Part shown: one piece after another, positions 46,021 through 55,076 of the stretch
Layout of the letters: the number at the start of each line of letters is the position of its first letter
Position numbering within the stretch: position 1 is the first letter of the stretch
Assembly: GCA_016926115.1 (NCBI GenBank)
Contig: JAFGPF010000060.1
Span: 1-60,198, forward strand
Direction: 5' to 3'
DNA length: 60,198 nucleotides
Origin: Dehalococcoidales bacterium
GTDB taxonomy: Bacteria; Chloroflexota; Dehalococcoidia; Dehalococcoidales; RBG-16-60-22
Notes under the pieces: generated by a model
Seen by the model: the letters and a program-made list of their open reading frames with translations, nothing else
Databases searched by the model: none
Told to the model about the DNA's origin: nothing
Made by a program: the position numbers and the translations under genes

Positions 46021-46049
46021 TTGACATTTTGCCCTCGCGTTGATATACT
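46021..46049 (+). promoter_or_regulatory. Promoter of the corrinoid methyltransferase operon
   Basis: Perfect TTGACA (46021-46026), optimal 17-bp spacer, TATACT (46044-46049). Transcription start is predicted near 46056, giving an ~85-nt leader. Confidence 0.85.
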
Positions 46050-46064
46050 CGCCTTGGGTAAATC

Positions 46065-46104
46065 ACCTGTCTGACCAAAAACTGTAAATACATCTTTTAC
46101 AGGT
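46065..46104 (+). promoter_or_regulatory. Alternative hairpins in the corrinoid-operon leader
   Basis: CTGTAAA (46082-46088) pairs with TTTACAG (46096-46102). ACCTGT (46065-46070) could instead pair with ACAGGT (46099-46104). The two are mutually exclusive. No B12-box or other known riboswitch core was recognised. Confidence 0.4.
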
Positions 46105-46140
46105 ATACCATGTAATTAAATAATTAAGGAGGATTAAGGC

Positions 46141-46773
46141 ATGTCCGGTGATTATGTAAGTTTACTCGCTGATTTGAAAGAGGACGATGTCCTCAAGCTG
46201 ACCAAGGAGAGGATTGATTCGGGTGAGGACCCCTTGAAAATCCTCGAGGACAGCCGGAAAGGTATGGAAGTCGTAGGCAAGCGCTTTGCCGACGGTGAGT
46301 ACTTTTTACCGGAACTCGTCTTCTCCGGTGAACTTCTCAAGCAGATTACCGAACTCGTTAAACCGCACCTCAAGCAGGCGGCGGAAACCAAGCGTCTCGG
46401 CACGATTGTCCTCGGTACCGTGGCGGGAGATATCCACGATATCGGCTTGAATATCGTCGATTTCATGCTGGATGTCAACGGCTTCGAGGTTCACAACCTG
46501 GGCGTGGACGTTCCCAAGGAAAAATTCGTCGACAAGGTCAAGGAAACCAAGGCACCCATCGTGGGTCTCAGCGGCTTCCTGACCCCCGCCTTCGACGCCA
46601 TGAAAGATACCGTTGAAGCCCTGGAGGCAGCCGGCCTGAGGAAAAACATCAAGGTAATGATTGGCGGCGGCCAGATGGACGACGAGGTAAGGAAGTACGC
46701 CAAAGCCGATGCCTTCGGTAAAGACGCCATGGCAGCGGTAGCTCTGGCTAAAGAATGGATTGGGGCGAAGTAA
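46141..46773 (+). CDS. Corrinoid (cobalamin-binding) methyl-carrier protein, MtvC/MtaC-like
   Basis: A 210-aa methyl carrier whose cob(I)amide accepts a methyl group from the substrate methyltransferase and donates it to MT-II. The N-terminal ~85 aa form the helical cap (DDVLKLTKERIDSGEDPLKILED...GKRFADGEYFLPELVFSGELL). The B12 domain has VAGDIHDIGLNIV with the lower-ligand motif D97-x-H99-x-x-G102, then GLSGFLTPAFDAM and VMIGGGQM. AAGGAGGA lies 7 nt before the ATG. It is first in the operon and the only corrinoid protein in the window, so it probably serves all nine downstream methyltransferases. The next start codon is one base after its stop. Confidence 0.95.
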   Translation: MSGDYVSLLADLKEDDVLKLTKERIDSGEDPLKILEDSRKGMEVVGKRFADGEYFLPELVFSGELLKQITELVKPHLKQAAETKRLGTIVLGTVAGDIHDIGLNIVDFMLDVNGFEVHNLGVDVPKEKFVDKVKETKAPIVGLSGFLTPAFDAMKDTVEALEAAGLRKNIKVMIGGGQMDDEVRKYAKADAFGKDAMAAVALAKEWIGAK

Positions 46774-46774
46774 A

Positions 46775-48115
46775 ATGGCTAAAGAATGGGCGGAGTTAAC
46801 CCCTGCAGAAAAACGGGAAGAGCGTTTCAATCGATGGCTTTCTCCCCCGGGTGTCACGTTCTCCAGCCCGAAGGCTGAACAAGGTTACAAAGCCAGAGTA
46901 AACAGGTTTATCAAGGCCTTTCAGCTACAGGAGGCGGACCGCGTGCCGTGCATCCTGCCAGCAAGTAACTACGCGGCGTATTATGCCGGGATGGACCTCC
47001 GTACCGTCATGTACGACTATGAAAAACTCGCCGAGGCATGGCTCAAGTTCTTCCACGACTTTGAAGAAGATCTGGATACATATATCCCGCCGGGACTGGT
47101 TCCCCCCGGGAGATCCCTTGAAGCCGTCGACTATAAGCTGTATAAATGGCCCGGACACGGAATATCCGGCGATACCACCTCGTACCAGTGCGCCGAAGCC
47201 GAGTATATGAAAGCGGACGAGTACGACGCCCTTATCAGAGACCCCTCCGATTTCTGGCTGCGTACCTACATGCCACGAGTCTTCGGGGTTTTAAAGGCAT
47301 TCCCCCAGCTTCCGCCATGGACCAGCTTCGAAGAGATAGCCATCCAAAATTTCGTCGCCTTCGGTCTACCCGAAGTCCAGGAGGGTTTCAAAGCCATGAT
47401 GGCAGCCGGTACGGAAAGCCTTAAATGGCTGGCAGCGGTCGGAGCCGTCGCCGGGGAGGCGACGGCAGCCGGAATGCCCGGCATCATGAGCGGGCTTGCC
47501 AAAGCTCCCTTCGATACCCTCGGCGATACGCTGCGCGGCACTCAGGGAATAATGATGGATATGTTCCAGAGGCCGGATAAACTCCACGAAGCCATGGCGA
47601 GAATCGCGCCTCTCACTATCGAATCAGCTAAATCCGCGGCAAACGCCGGCGCGGTGCCGGTGGCAATGATGCCGCTGCACAAAGGCGCCGATGGATTCAT
47701 GTCCGATAAACAGTACCAGACATTCTACTGGCCTACCTTTAAACAGGTTATCATGGCGCTGGTAGAAGAAGGTATCCAGGTTATCCTCTTTGCCGAGGGC
47801 AGCTATAATACCCGGTTCGAGTACATCAAGGAATTGCCGAAAGGCGCCACGGCATGGTGGTTCGACCAGACGGACATCGCCAGGGCTAAAAAAGAACTGG
47901 GCGATAGAGTCTGCATTATGGGCAACGTACCCACTTCATTGATGATGACCGGCACCCCGCAGGAAGTCAAGGAGCACTGCCGTAAGCTCATCGAGGTATG
48001 TGCCCCCGGCGGCGGCTACGTACTTACCGGCGGAGCCCAGATCGACAAGGGACCTGCCGAGAACATGCGCGCCATGATGGCAGCTGCCAAAGAATACGGC
48101 GTATACAAAAAATAA
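46775..48115 (+). CDS. URO-D/MtaA-type corrinoid methyltransferase MT-I paralog 1
   Basis: 446 aa, barrel fold of the uroporphyrinogen decarboxylase superfamily, acting by inference as a substrate:corrinoid methyltransferase. Landmarks shared by all nine paralogs: EERF..WL near the start, VMYDYEKL, KWPGHG, EYMKADEYD, LRGTQG..MDM, PLHKG (H302), FYWP, FAEGSY, CIMGNVP (C380) and a C-x6-C pair (C402, C409) before GGGYVL. It belongs to the FDQTD class (residues 363-367) with HKGADG. It differs from the others in having YQCAEAEYM where most have YQFVEGEYM. The start is one base after the corrinoid gene's stop, so translation is coupled; the spacer to paralog 2 is long (94 bp). Confidence 0.9.
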   Translation: MAKEWAELTPAEKREERFNRWLSPPGVTFSSPKAEQGYKARVNRFIKAFQLQEADRVPCILPASNYAAYYAGMDLRTVMYDYEKLAEAWLKFFHDFEEDLDTYIPPGLVPPGRSLEAVDYKLYKWPGHGISGDTTSYQCAEAEYMKADEYDALIRDPSDFWLRTYMPRVFGVLKAFPQLPPWTSFEEIAIQNFVAFGLPEVQEGFKAMMAAGTESLKWLAAVGAVAGEATAAGMPGIMSGLAKAPFDTLGDTLRGTQGIMMDMFQRPDKLHEAMARIAPLTIESAKSAANAGAVPVAMMPLHKGADGFMSDKQYQTFYWPTFKQVIMALVEEGIQVILFAEGSYNTRFEYIKELPKGATAWWFDQTDIARAKKELGDRVCIMGNVPTSLMMTGTPQEVKEHCRKLIEVCAPGGGYVLTGGAQIDKGPAENMRAMMAAAKEYGVYKK

Positions 48116-48122
48116 AAGACAA

Positions 48123-48188
48123 CGGCCTTTCACTGGTTAGCAGAACACGAGCGGCGACTTTCCGTACTTGCTACTGGCGTAAAGGCCG
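48123..48188 (+). repeat. Inverted repeat in the spacer between MT-I paralogs 1 and 2
   Basis: CGGCCTTT (48123-48130) and AAAGGCCG (48181-48188) are perfect inverted arms around 50 nt. They could fold the intercistronic mRNA and act in processing or differential expression. No T-run follows. Confidence 0.5.
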
Positions 48189-48209
48189 ATTGTGTCTAGA
48201 AGGATATAG

Positions 48210-49541
48210 ATGGAAAAGCAATGGGCGGATATGTCCTGGGAGGAAAGGCGCGAGGAACGGTTCAAGAAGTGGTTGAATCCCACCGGTGTAAAGTTCAGCA
48301 GCCCGGAAGCCGCTAACAAATACCGGGAACGCGCTACCCGGTTGATGAAAGCCGTCAAGATGGAGATACCGGACCGCGTGCCGGTACACATACCCCCCGG
48401 CTCCATCGTAGCCTACAACGCCGGCCTCACCCTGAAAGACGTCCTCTACGACCATTCCAAGATAAAGCCCGCCTGGATTAAGTTCCTCCGGGACTATGAT
48501 ATAGACTCCAATGACGGTCCCGGCCTGTTTTCCGGTAAAGCCTATGAAATCCTGGACTACAAGGTAAATAAGTGGCCCGGCCACGGACTGCCGGACGACC
48601 AGACCCTGCACCAGTTCGTCGAGATGGAGTACATGAAGGCGGACGAGTACGACATCTACCTGAAAGACGAATTCGACTTCGGTCTCCGATACTTGCTGCC
48701 GCGGACGTGGGGAGCCTTCGAGCCATTCGCTAATTCCCCTTCACTTTCGTCCTACCAGGGACTTCCCCAACAGCTCATGATGATGGCCCTGGACCCGCGG
48801 TTCCAGAAATTCTTCAAGTCTCTTTGTGAAGCCGCCGAGGAAAACGCCAAATATGATCAGGTCTCCATGGAATGCAGCCGGATTTCCATGGAAGAGGGGT
48901 TCCCGCCACAGGCCAGCGGCTTCGCGCTGGCGCCCTTCGATACCGTGGCGGACATGCTGCGGGGCACCCGCGGAACCGTTTTGGACATGTACCGCCAGCC
49001 GGAAAAACTGCTTGAAGCCCTGGAGGTAATCACCCAGCGCAGCATCGAATCGGCAGTCAGTATGGCTAGTTTCTCAATTGCTCCGTTCATATTCATCCCG
49101 ACGCACAAGGGCGCCGACGCCTTTATGTCCGTCAAGCAGTTCGAGAAGTTCTACTGGCCCACCTTCCGCAAGCTGCTGCTGGGACTGGTCAACGAAGGGC
49201 TTGTGCCGATGATGGTCCTCGACGGCAGCTACAACGAAGCGCGACTGAATATCATCAAGGACCTGCCGAGGGCATCCGTGGTATGGACGATGGAGAAAAC
49301 GGACATGTTCAAAGCCAAGGATATCCTGCGCGATTCCGCCTGCATCTCCGGCAACGTGCTGGCGTCCCAGCTCTATACGCTAAACCCGAAGCAGATAAAA
49401 GAGTACTGCCGCAAGCTCATCGAATACTGCGCCCCGGGCGGCGGCTACATACTTTCGCTGGGCTCGGGCATAGATAAATGCGACCCCGCGAACCTGCATG
49501 CTATTATTGAAGCCGCCAAGGAGTACGGCGTATACAAATAG
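48210..49541 (+). CDS. URO-D/MtaA-type corrinoid methyltransferase MT-I paralog 2 (divergent)
   Basis: 443 aa with the family landmarks (KWPGHG, EYMKADEYD, LRGTRG..LDM, HKGADAFMS, ACISGN, C-x6-C, GGGYILSLG). It is the most atypical copy. FAEG is VLDGSY, PLHKG is PTHKG, the GNVP loop is GNVLASQLY, the tail reads GSGIDKCDPANLHAI with an extra Cys, and FDQTD is replaced by MEKTD. These sit around the expected active site, so the substrate may differ or activity may be altered. The central part (LPRTWGAFEPFANSPSLSSY, LDPRFQKFFK) is closest to paralog 5. AAGGATATAG precedes the ATG; spacer to the next gene is 90 bp. Confidence 0.88.
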   Translation: MEKQWADMSWEERREERFKKWLNPTGVKFSSPEAANKYRERATRLMKAVKMEIPDRVPVHIPPGSIVAYNAGLTLKDVLYDHSKIKPAWIKFLRDYDIDSNDGPGLFSGKAYEILDYKVNKWPGHGLPDDQTLHQFVEMEYMKADEYDIYLKDEFDFGLRYLLPRTWGAFEPFANSPSLSSYQGLPQQLMMMALDPRFQKFFKSLCEAAEENAKYDQVSMECSRISMEEGFPPQASGFALAPFDTVADMLRGTRGTVLDMYRQPEKLLEALEVITQRSIESAVSMASFSIAPFIFIPTHKGADAFMSVKQFEKFYWPTFRKLLLGLVNEGLVPMMVLDGSYNEARLNIIKDLPRASVVWTMEKTDMFKAKDILRDSACISGNVLASQLYTLNPKQIKEYCRKLIEYCAPGGGYILSLGSGIDKCDPANLHAIIEAAKEYGVYK

Positions 49542-49631
49542 ATCGTCCCCGCCGTCGACCCTTCGCCAACGCTCTCAACGGCAGGCGGTGGTGATTCGTA
49601 AGGAAAATGGAGTGAATTCGGGAGGTTAATT

Positions 49632-50954
49632 ATGGCAAAAGAATGGACAAACATGACATGGGAAGAAAAACGCGAGGAACGGTTCAAACGCTGGCTTTCA
49701 CCCGGCATCAAGTTTGACAGCCCTGAAGCTGAAAAAGCCTACAAAGAGCGTGTCACCCGGTTTACCAAAGCCATCAAGCTGGAAAAGCCTGACCGCGTGC
49801 CGGTAATGATACCGGTGGAGTATCTCCCCGCCGTATTAGCCGGCACCAGCCTTGGTAGGGTCATGTATGATTACGACGAACTAAAACGCGCCTGGCTGAA
49901 ATTCCTGAAAGATTTTGAGGCGGACTCATTCCTACCGCCCAGCCTGGTATTTCCAGGCAAAGTGCTGGATATGATTGATTATAAAGTACAGAAGTGGCCC
50001 GGGCACGGTTTACCCGACGATGCACCTTCACACCAGTTCATCGAGGGGGAATACATGCCGCCGGAAGATTATGATGCCCTCATCAACGACCCTGCCGATT
50101 ATCTCCTGAGGTATTTCCTGCCCCGTTGCGCGGGGGCATTCAAACCATTCTCAAAGTTAGCTCCCCTGACGCCCTTCGTCGCCATACCGGTCGGATATAT
50201 CGCGCAGTTTGCCGACCCTGAGATACGGAAGGCTTATGAGACTATCTTCGATGCTGCCCAGGAAGCCATGAAATGGGCAATGGCCGTTGGCGAAATAGGC
50301 CAGGTGGGTATGTCCGCCGGTTTTCCCAACATCTGGGGCGGTATGTCGCAGGCACCCTTCGACATGGTGGGTGATTTTTTAAGAGGCACACGCGGCATTA
50401 TGATGGACATGTTCCAGCGTCCGGACAAGCTAAACGAAGCCATGGCGAGGTTAGTGCCGGTAGCCATTAGTGAAGCTGTAAATTCGGCCAATGCCTCCGG
50501 CTGCCCGATTATCTTCATACCGCTGCATAAAGGCACCGGTGGTTTCATGTCCAACAAGCAGTTCGAGGAGTTCTACTGGCCTACTTTCAGAGAGGTTTTA
50601 ATGGGACTTATTAACGAAGGTCTGGTGCCGCTTCCTTTCGCCGAGGGCAACTACGAGCCTCGTCTGGAAATAATCAAAGATTTACCCCGCAGTTCGACTA
50701 TCTGGTTCTTCGAGCACATGGACATGACTAAGGCCAAGAAAATACTCGGTCACACCTGCATCGCCGGCAACGTGCCGGTCACGATGATGGTCACCGGAAA
50801 GCCTGCTGATGTAAAGGAACGCTGCCGCCAGCTCATCGAGACCTGCGCGCCGGGCAGCGGTTATATCCTGACGGCGGGAGCCTGGATGGACATAGGCAAT
50901 GCGGAAAACCTGCGCGCCATGATGGAAGCCGCCAAGGAGTACGGCAAGTACTAG
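49632..50954 (+). CDS. URO-D/MtaA-type corrinoid methyltransferase MT-I paralog 3
   Basis: 440 aa, the shortest copy. It belongs to the FE-x-x-D class (FEHMD) with PLHKGTGGFMS, FAEGNYEPRLEII, TCIAGNVP, C-x6-C and APGSGYIL (one Gly of GGG changed to Ser). Strong N-terminal agreement with the consensus (EKREERFKRWLSPGIKFDSPEAEKAYKERVTRF). It lacks the usual terminal V-Y-K, ending EYGKY. GGGAGG precedes the ATG. Role as substrate-side methyltransferase sharing the upstream corrinoid protein is inferred. Confidence 0.9.
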   Translation: MAKEWTNMTWEEKREERFKRWLSPGIKFDSPEAEKAYKERVTRFTKAIKLEKPDRVPVMIPVEYLPAVLAGTSLGRVMYDYDELKRAWLKFLKDFEADSFLPPSLVFPGKVLDMIDYKVQKWPGHGLPDDAPSHQFIEGEYMPPEDYDALINDPADYLLRYFLPRCAGAFKPFSKLAPLTPFVAIPVGYIAQFADPEIRKAYETIFDAAQEAMKWAMAVGEIGQVGMSAGFPNIWGGMSQAPFDMVGDFLRGTRGIMMDMFQRPDKLNEAMARLVPVAISEAVNSANASGCPIIFIPLHKGTGGFMSNKQFEEFYWPTFREVLMGLINEGLVPLPFAEGNYEPRLEIIKDLPRSSTIWFFEHMDMTKAKKILGHTCIAGNVPVTMMVTGKPADVKERCRQLIETCAPGSGYILTAGAWMDIGNAENLRAMMEAAKEYGKY

Positions 50955-50985
50955 TCCAACCTTTAAAAAGAAAGGAGATTGCATA

Positions 50986-52329
50986 ATGAACGGTTTGCCT
51001 GATAACTGGGAAAAACTGACCTGGCAGGAAAAACGTGAAGAGCGTTTCAAGCAGTGGCTAAATCCGCCAGACGTAAAATTTGTCAGCGCGGAAGCGGAAA
51101 AGCTGTATAAACAGCGGGTCACCAGGCTCATCAAAGCCATCAAGCTGGAGGAGCCGGACCGCGTCCCGGTGATGCTGCCTACCGGTAACTCCCCGGCTTA
51201 CTGGGGAGGCGCTAATCTCCGAACGCTGATGTACGACTACAAAAAAGCCCGTGAAATCTGGATAAAATACATGGAAGCCTTCGGCGACATGGACACGTTT
51301 AATGGTCCCTCTTTTGTGCCCTCGGGTAAGATATCGGAGGTCGTTACGTCCAAGATCCAGAAATTGCCTGGCATGGGCTTGCCGGAGGACGCCCCCATGT
51401 ACCAGTTTGTCGAGGGCGAGTACATGAAAGCCGACGAGTACGACATGCTGATGCTGGACCCCTCCGACTATAACACGAGGGTTATGATGCCCCGCACCTC
51501 TGATTTTTTCAAGAGTTTCGCCAAACTTCCGCCCCTGCGCATGTCCTTTGGTAATCCATGGGTCGGCGCCCTTGCCGACCCCGATATTCGCCAGACCTTT
51601 CAGTCGCTCATGGATTTATCCGATGAATATAATAATTGGATGACATCCAGCATGGAGACCAACGCCTATATAAGGGCGCATGGATATCCCTCCTTTTTCG
51701 GCGGCATCCTGTTAGGCGCGCCCTTCGACAACTTCGGTGATGCCCTGCGCGGCACGCACGGCATCGTCATGGATATGTACCGCCAGCCGGAAAAACTGCA
51801 TGAAGCAATGGAATGGTACCTGAAGCTTACTATCGAGACTACGGTCAAAAATTTCCCCATGACCGCCAGTCCCGTCTGCGTCATGCCCCTTCACAAAGGG
51901 GATGACACCTTTATGTCCGATAAGCAGTTCGCAGAGTTCTACTGGCCCACCCTGCGCCAGCTCTTCTTAGCTATGATTGACGAGGGACTCGTGCCGATGC
52001 CCTTCGCCGAGGGACGTTATAACAACCGGCTCAAGCAGATTACGGATACACCACCCAGCGGCGTGATGTGGTGGTTCGACCAGACGGACATGAAAGAGGC
52101 TAAACGCATTATAGGCGACATCTGTTGCATCATTGGCAATGTACCTTCTTCAATAATTGCAACGGGCACCGTCCAGCAGGTAAAGGAAAGTTGCCGCAAG
52201 CTCATCGAAGACTGCGCTCCCGGCGGCGGCTATATCCTGGGTGGCGGCGCCAGCGTAGATAAAGGGAATATCGAAAACTTCAAAGCTATGATGGATGCCG
52301 CTAAGGAATACGGCGTATATCAAAAATAA
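50986..52329 (+). CDS. URO-D/MtaA-type corrinoid methyltransferase MT-I paralog 4
   Basis: 447 aa, FDQTD class with PLHKGDDTFMS, FAEGRYNNRL, CCIIGNVPSS and C-x6-C. The hydrophobic mid-region (MMPRTSDFFKSFAKLPPLRM) differs from the GAFKPF pattern of most copies, and KWPGHG is replaced by KLPGMG, losing that histidine. It is the only copy without it, which matters if that His takes part in catalysis. AAGGAG lies 8 nt before the ATG. Its 3' end and the junction to paralog 5 are ~90% identical to the junction between paralogs 8 and 9. Confidence 0.9.
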   Translation: MNGLPDNWEKLTWQEKREERFKQWLNPPDVKFVSAEAEKLYKQRVTRLIKAIKLEEPDRVPVMLPTGNSPAYWGGANLRTLMYDYKKAREIWIKYMEAFGDMDTFNGPSFVPSGKISEVVTSKIQKLPGMGLPEDAPMYQFVEGEYMKADEYDMLMLDPSDYNTRVMMPRTSDFFKSFAKLPPLRMSFGNPWVGALADPDIRQTFQSLMDLSDEYNNWMTSSMETNAYIRAHGYPSFFGGILLGAPFDNFGDALRGTHGIVMDMYRQPEKLHEAMEWYLKLTIETTVKNFPMTASPVCVMPLHKGDDTFMSDKQFAEFYWPTLRQLFLAMIDEGLVPMPFAEGRYNNRLKQITDTPPSGVMWWFDQTDMKEAKRIIGDICCIIGNVPSSIIATGTVQQVKESCRKLIEDCAPGGGYILGGGASVDKGNIENFKAMMDAAKEYGVYQK

Positions 52330-52376
52330 CCGGAGGCTCGTCAACAGTGTTTCAAAGACCGGATAACTGGGCGGAG
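52267..52376 (+). repeat. Duplicated gene junction, copy 1 (paralogs 4/5)
   Basis: This 110-bp stretch spans the last codons of paralog 4, the spacer and the first ten codons of paralog 5. By eye it matches 57779-57888 at 99 of 110 positions, including a final 36-bp identical run that crosses the GTG start. Confidence 0.85.
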
Positions 52377-53687
52377 TTGACCTGGCAGCAAAAACGGGAC
52401 TTACGCCTCGATAAATGGACTAACGGCGAGGGAATCAAGTTCGACAGCCCGCAGGCGGAAAAGGACTACAAGGCGCGGGCTACGCGACTCGCTAAAGCCG
52501 CCAAGATGGAAATACCCGACCGCGTGCCCTGCGCAGTACCTACCGGCTGGTTCCCGGCGATGAACGCCGGCATCACTCTCAAAGAAGCGATGTATAATCC
52601 CGAGAAGATGAAATGGGCCTGGCTGAAGTTCGTAGATGAATACGACTCGGATACCTTCGACGGCACGCTCTTTTTTCAGGCTCCGGTTAGCGATATCCTG
52701 GATTCCAGGACGATGAAATGGCCCGGCCACGGGTTGCCTGACGACTCACATTCCGCCTACCAGTACGTCGAAGGCGAATATATGAAAGCCGACGAGTATG
52801 ACCTTTTTATGAAAGACCCTCTGGACTTCCAGTTACGGTACTACCTGCCGCGCACCATGGGAGCCTTCGAGCCTTTTGCCGATGTGCCCTCGTTCTCGTC
52901 CTACGAGGGACTGCCCCAGCGGCTCATGGCGATGTACCTCGACCCCCGGTTCCAGAAATTTTTCAAGGCTATTCAGGAAGCCGCTAACCAGATGCCCCCC
53001 CTCCAGAAAGCCATGATCGAGACCTCGCAGGCGGCGTACGCCAAGGGATTCCCCGCCTTCCGCGGCGGTCTGGCCGTGGCCCCTTTCGATGCCTTTGCGG
53101 ACAACCTGCGGGGTACCAGTGGCATGGTCATGGACATGTACCGCCAGCCGGACAAGGTTCATGAAGCCTTGGAGTTCGTCCTGCCGCAACTGCTCCAGGG
53201 TGCCATCGACATGTCCGACATGGCGGACTGCCCGGTGGTCATGATGCCGCTGCACAAGGGAGACGATACCTTCATGTCCAACAAGCAGTTCGAGACATTT
53301 TACTGGCCTACCTTCAAACGGCTGTTACTGGGTATGGTGGAGGAGGGCTTGATACCCTTCCCGGTGGCGGAAGGAGCATATAACAACCGCCTGGAATACA
53401 TCAGCGACATGCCGAAGTCCGCCGTCATCTGGATGTTCGACCAGACGGACATGGCAAACGCCAAGAAGACGTTAGGCAAAGTATCCTGCATCGCCGGCAA
53501 TGTGCCCGTCTCCATTGCCTATACGGGTACCACCGAGGAAATGACGGACTACTGCCGCAGGCTTATCGATATCTGTGCGCCGGACGGCGGTTTTATCCTC
53601 AGCGGCGGCTCTACCTTCGACATGGCGAAGCCGGAAAATCTGCACGCCATGATGAATGCCGTCAAAGAATACGGCGTCTACAAGTAA
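52347..53687 (+). CDS. URO-D/MtaA-type corrinoid methyltransferase MT-I paralog 5
   Basis: 446 aa with a GTG start (FQRPDNWAELTWQQKRDLRL follows) and CGGAGG upstream. FDQTD class: PLHKGDDTFMS, VAEGAYNNRL (Phe of FAEG is Val), SCIAGNVP, C-x6-C, but APDGGFIL instead of APGGGYIL. The N-terminal EERFK is changed to DLRLD. The mid-region PRTMGAFEPFADVPSFSSY and LDPRFQKFFK is shared with paralog 2. Its leader and first codons are nearly identical to paralog 9, although the rest of the two proteins has diverged. Confidence 0.9.
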   Translation: MFQRPDNWAELTWQQKRDLRLDKWTNGEGIKFDSPQAEKDYKARATRLAKAAKMEIPDRVPCAVPTGWFPAMNAGITLKEAMYNPEKMKWAWLKFVDEYDSDTFDGTLFFQAPVSDILDSRTMKWPGHGLPDDSHSAYQYVEGEYMKADEYDLFMKDPLDFQLRYYLPRTMGAFEPFADVPSFSSYEGLPQRLMAMYLDPRFQKFFKAIQEAANQMPPLQKAMIETSQAAYAKGFPAFRGGLAVAPFDAFADNLRGTSGMVMDMYRQPDKVHEALEFVLPQLLQGAIDMSDMADCPVVMMPLHKGDDTFMSNKQFETFYWPTFKRLLLGMVEEGLIPFPVAEGAYNNRLEYISDMPKSAVIWMFDQTDMANAKKTLGKVSCIAGNVPVSIAYTGTTEEMTDYCRRLIDICAPDGGFILSGGSTFDMAKPENLHAMMNAVKEYGVYK

Positions 53688-53707
53688 CGACAACCGGAGT
53701 CCCTGAA

Positions 53708-55045
53708 ATGGAAACTGTGCCGAACTGGAACGAACTCTCCTGGGAAGAAAAACGGGAAAAACGTTTTAAAAAATGGCTCGATGCTCCCGGTGTGGATTTC
53801 GTCAGCCCGGAAGCTAAAAAGAAATACCGGGAACGTGTCACGCGCTATATCAGGGTCATCAAGCTGGAAGAGCCGGACGACCGCGTGCCGGTCAATCTCC
53901 CGGCGGGCTACCTCCCGGTGTCGTACGGCGGCTATTCCATGAAAGAGGTCATGTACGACTACAAGAAGCTCGCCGACGCCTGGATGAAATTCAACCATGA
54001 CTTCCAGCCGGACCACTTTCATGGCCCCGGCCTCGTGTATCCCGGACGTGTCCTTGAAATTATCGGGCACAAGCTGCATAAATGGCCCGGACACGGTCTG
54101 CCGGATAAAGCCCCCATGTACCAGTTCGTCGAGGGGATATACATGCAGCCGGAGGAATACGATGATTTCACTATTAACCCCATGGACTTCTGGATGCGCA
54201 CCTTCCTGCCCCGCACCACCACCGCCTTCAAGCCGTTCCAGTACCTGGCGCCGTTCAATCCCATCATGACCAATCCCATGGGCTATATCATGTCCACCTC
54301 CCGCCCGGAAGTCCAGCAGGCTTTCCGGGCGCTTCTGGACGCCGGTACGGAAATGCGCGACTGGGCGGAGGCCGTCGGGGAAGTCAGCCGCCGGTGCTTA
54401 AGCGAAGGATTCCCCTCGTTCGTCGGCGGCATGGCAGGCGCGCCGTTCGACAATATATCCGATGTCCTCCGTGGCACTCAGGGCATCGTCATGGACATGT
54501 ACCGCCGCCCGGAGAAAATCCACGAAGCCATGGAACGGCTGGTGCCCATCATCGTCAAGGGAGCGGTGATTGGGGCTAACGCTTCCCTGTGTCCGGTAAT
54601 CATGATGCCGCTGCACAAAGGCGAAAACAGCTTCATGTCCGATAATCAGTTCCGGGAATTCTACTGGCCCACCTTTAAGAAGGTATTACTCGGTCTGGTC
54701 GAAGAAGGGCTGGTGCCGATGCCATTTGCCGAGGGCAACTACGAGCCCCGACTGGAAATCATCGCGGACATGCCACGGTCGGCTATTGTCTGGCACTTCG
54801 AGGTCATGGACATGGCTAAAGCCAAGAAAATACTCGGTAACGTCTCATGTATTGCCGGCAACGTGCCGGCCTCGCTGCTCGTCACCAGCACGCCTGATGC
54901 GGTCAAGGAAGCCTGCCGCAAGCTAATCGAGACCTGCGGCACGGGCGGCGGCTATATCCTGACCGGCGCCGCCGGCATCAGCGAGGGCAACCCGGACAAC
55001 CTGCACGCCATGATCGCTGCCGCCAGAGAGTACGGCACCTATTAG
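53708..55045 (+). CDS. URO-D/MtaA-type corrinoid methyltransferase MT-I paralog 6
   Basis: 445 aa, FE-x-x-D class (FEVMD) with PLHKGENSFMS, FAEGNYEPRLEII, SCIAGNVPAS and C-x6-C (TCGTGGGYIL). An extra Asp lies in the EEPDDRVPV segment near residue 58, and the EYMKADEYD landmark is IYMQPEEYD, a relaxed version also seen in paralog 3 (EYMPPEDYD). CCGGAG precedes the ATG. Spacer of 20 bp to the previous gene places it firmly in the operon. Confidence 0.9.
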   Translation: METVPNWNELSWEEKREKRFKKWLDAPGVDFVSPEAKKKYRERVTRYIRVIKLEEPDDRVPVNLPAGYLPVSYGGYSMKEVMYDYKKLADAWMKFNHDFQPDHFHGPGLVYPGRVLEIIGHKLHKWPGHGLPDKAPMYQFVEGIYMQPEEYDDFTINPMDFWMRTFLPRTTTAFKPFQYLAPFNPIMTNPMGYIMSTSRPEVQQAFRALLDAGTEMRDWAEAVGEVSRRCLSEGFPSFVGGMAGAPFDNISDVLRGTQGIVMDMYRRPEKIHEAMERLVPIIVKGAVIGANASLCPVIMMPLHKGENSFMSDNQFREFYWPTFKKVLLGLVEEGLVPMPFAEGNYEPRLEIIADMPRSAIVWHFEVMDMAKAKKILGNVSCIAGNVPASLLVTSTPDAVKEACRKLIETCGTGGGYILTGAAGISEGNPDNLHAMIAAAREYGTY

Positions 55046-55076
55046 TCAGTTTGGAGCATTACAGGGGGATATTTGC

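Noticed and set aside
46050..46140. Cobalamin riboswitch ahead of the corrinoid operon
   Set aside because: The leader is only ~85 nt and no B12-box-like core was found; only simple alternative hairpins are seen.
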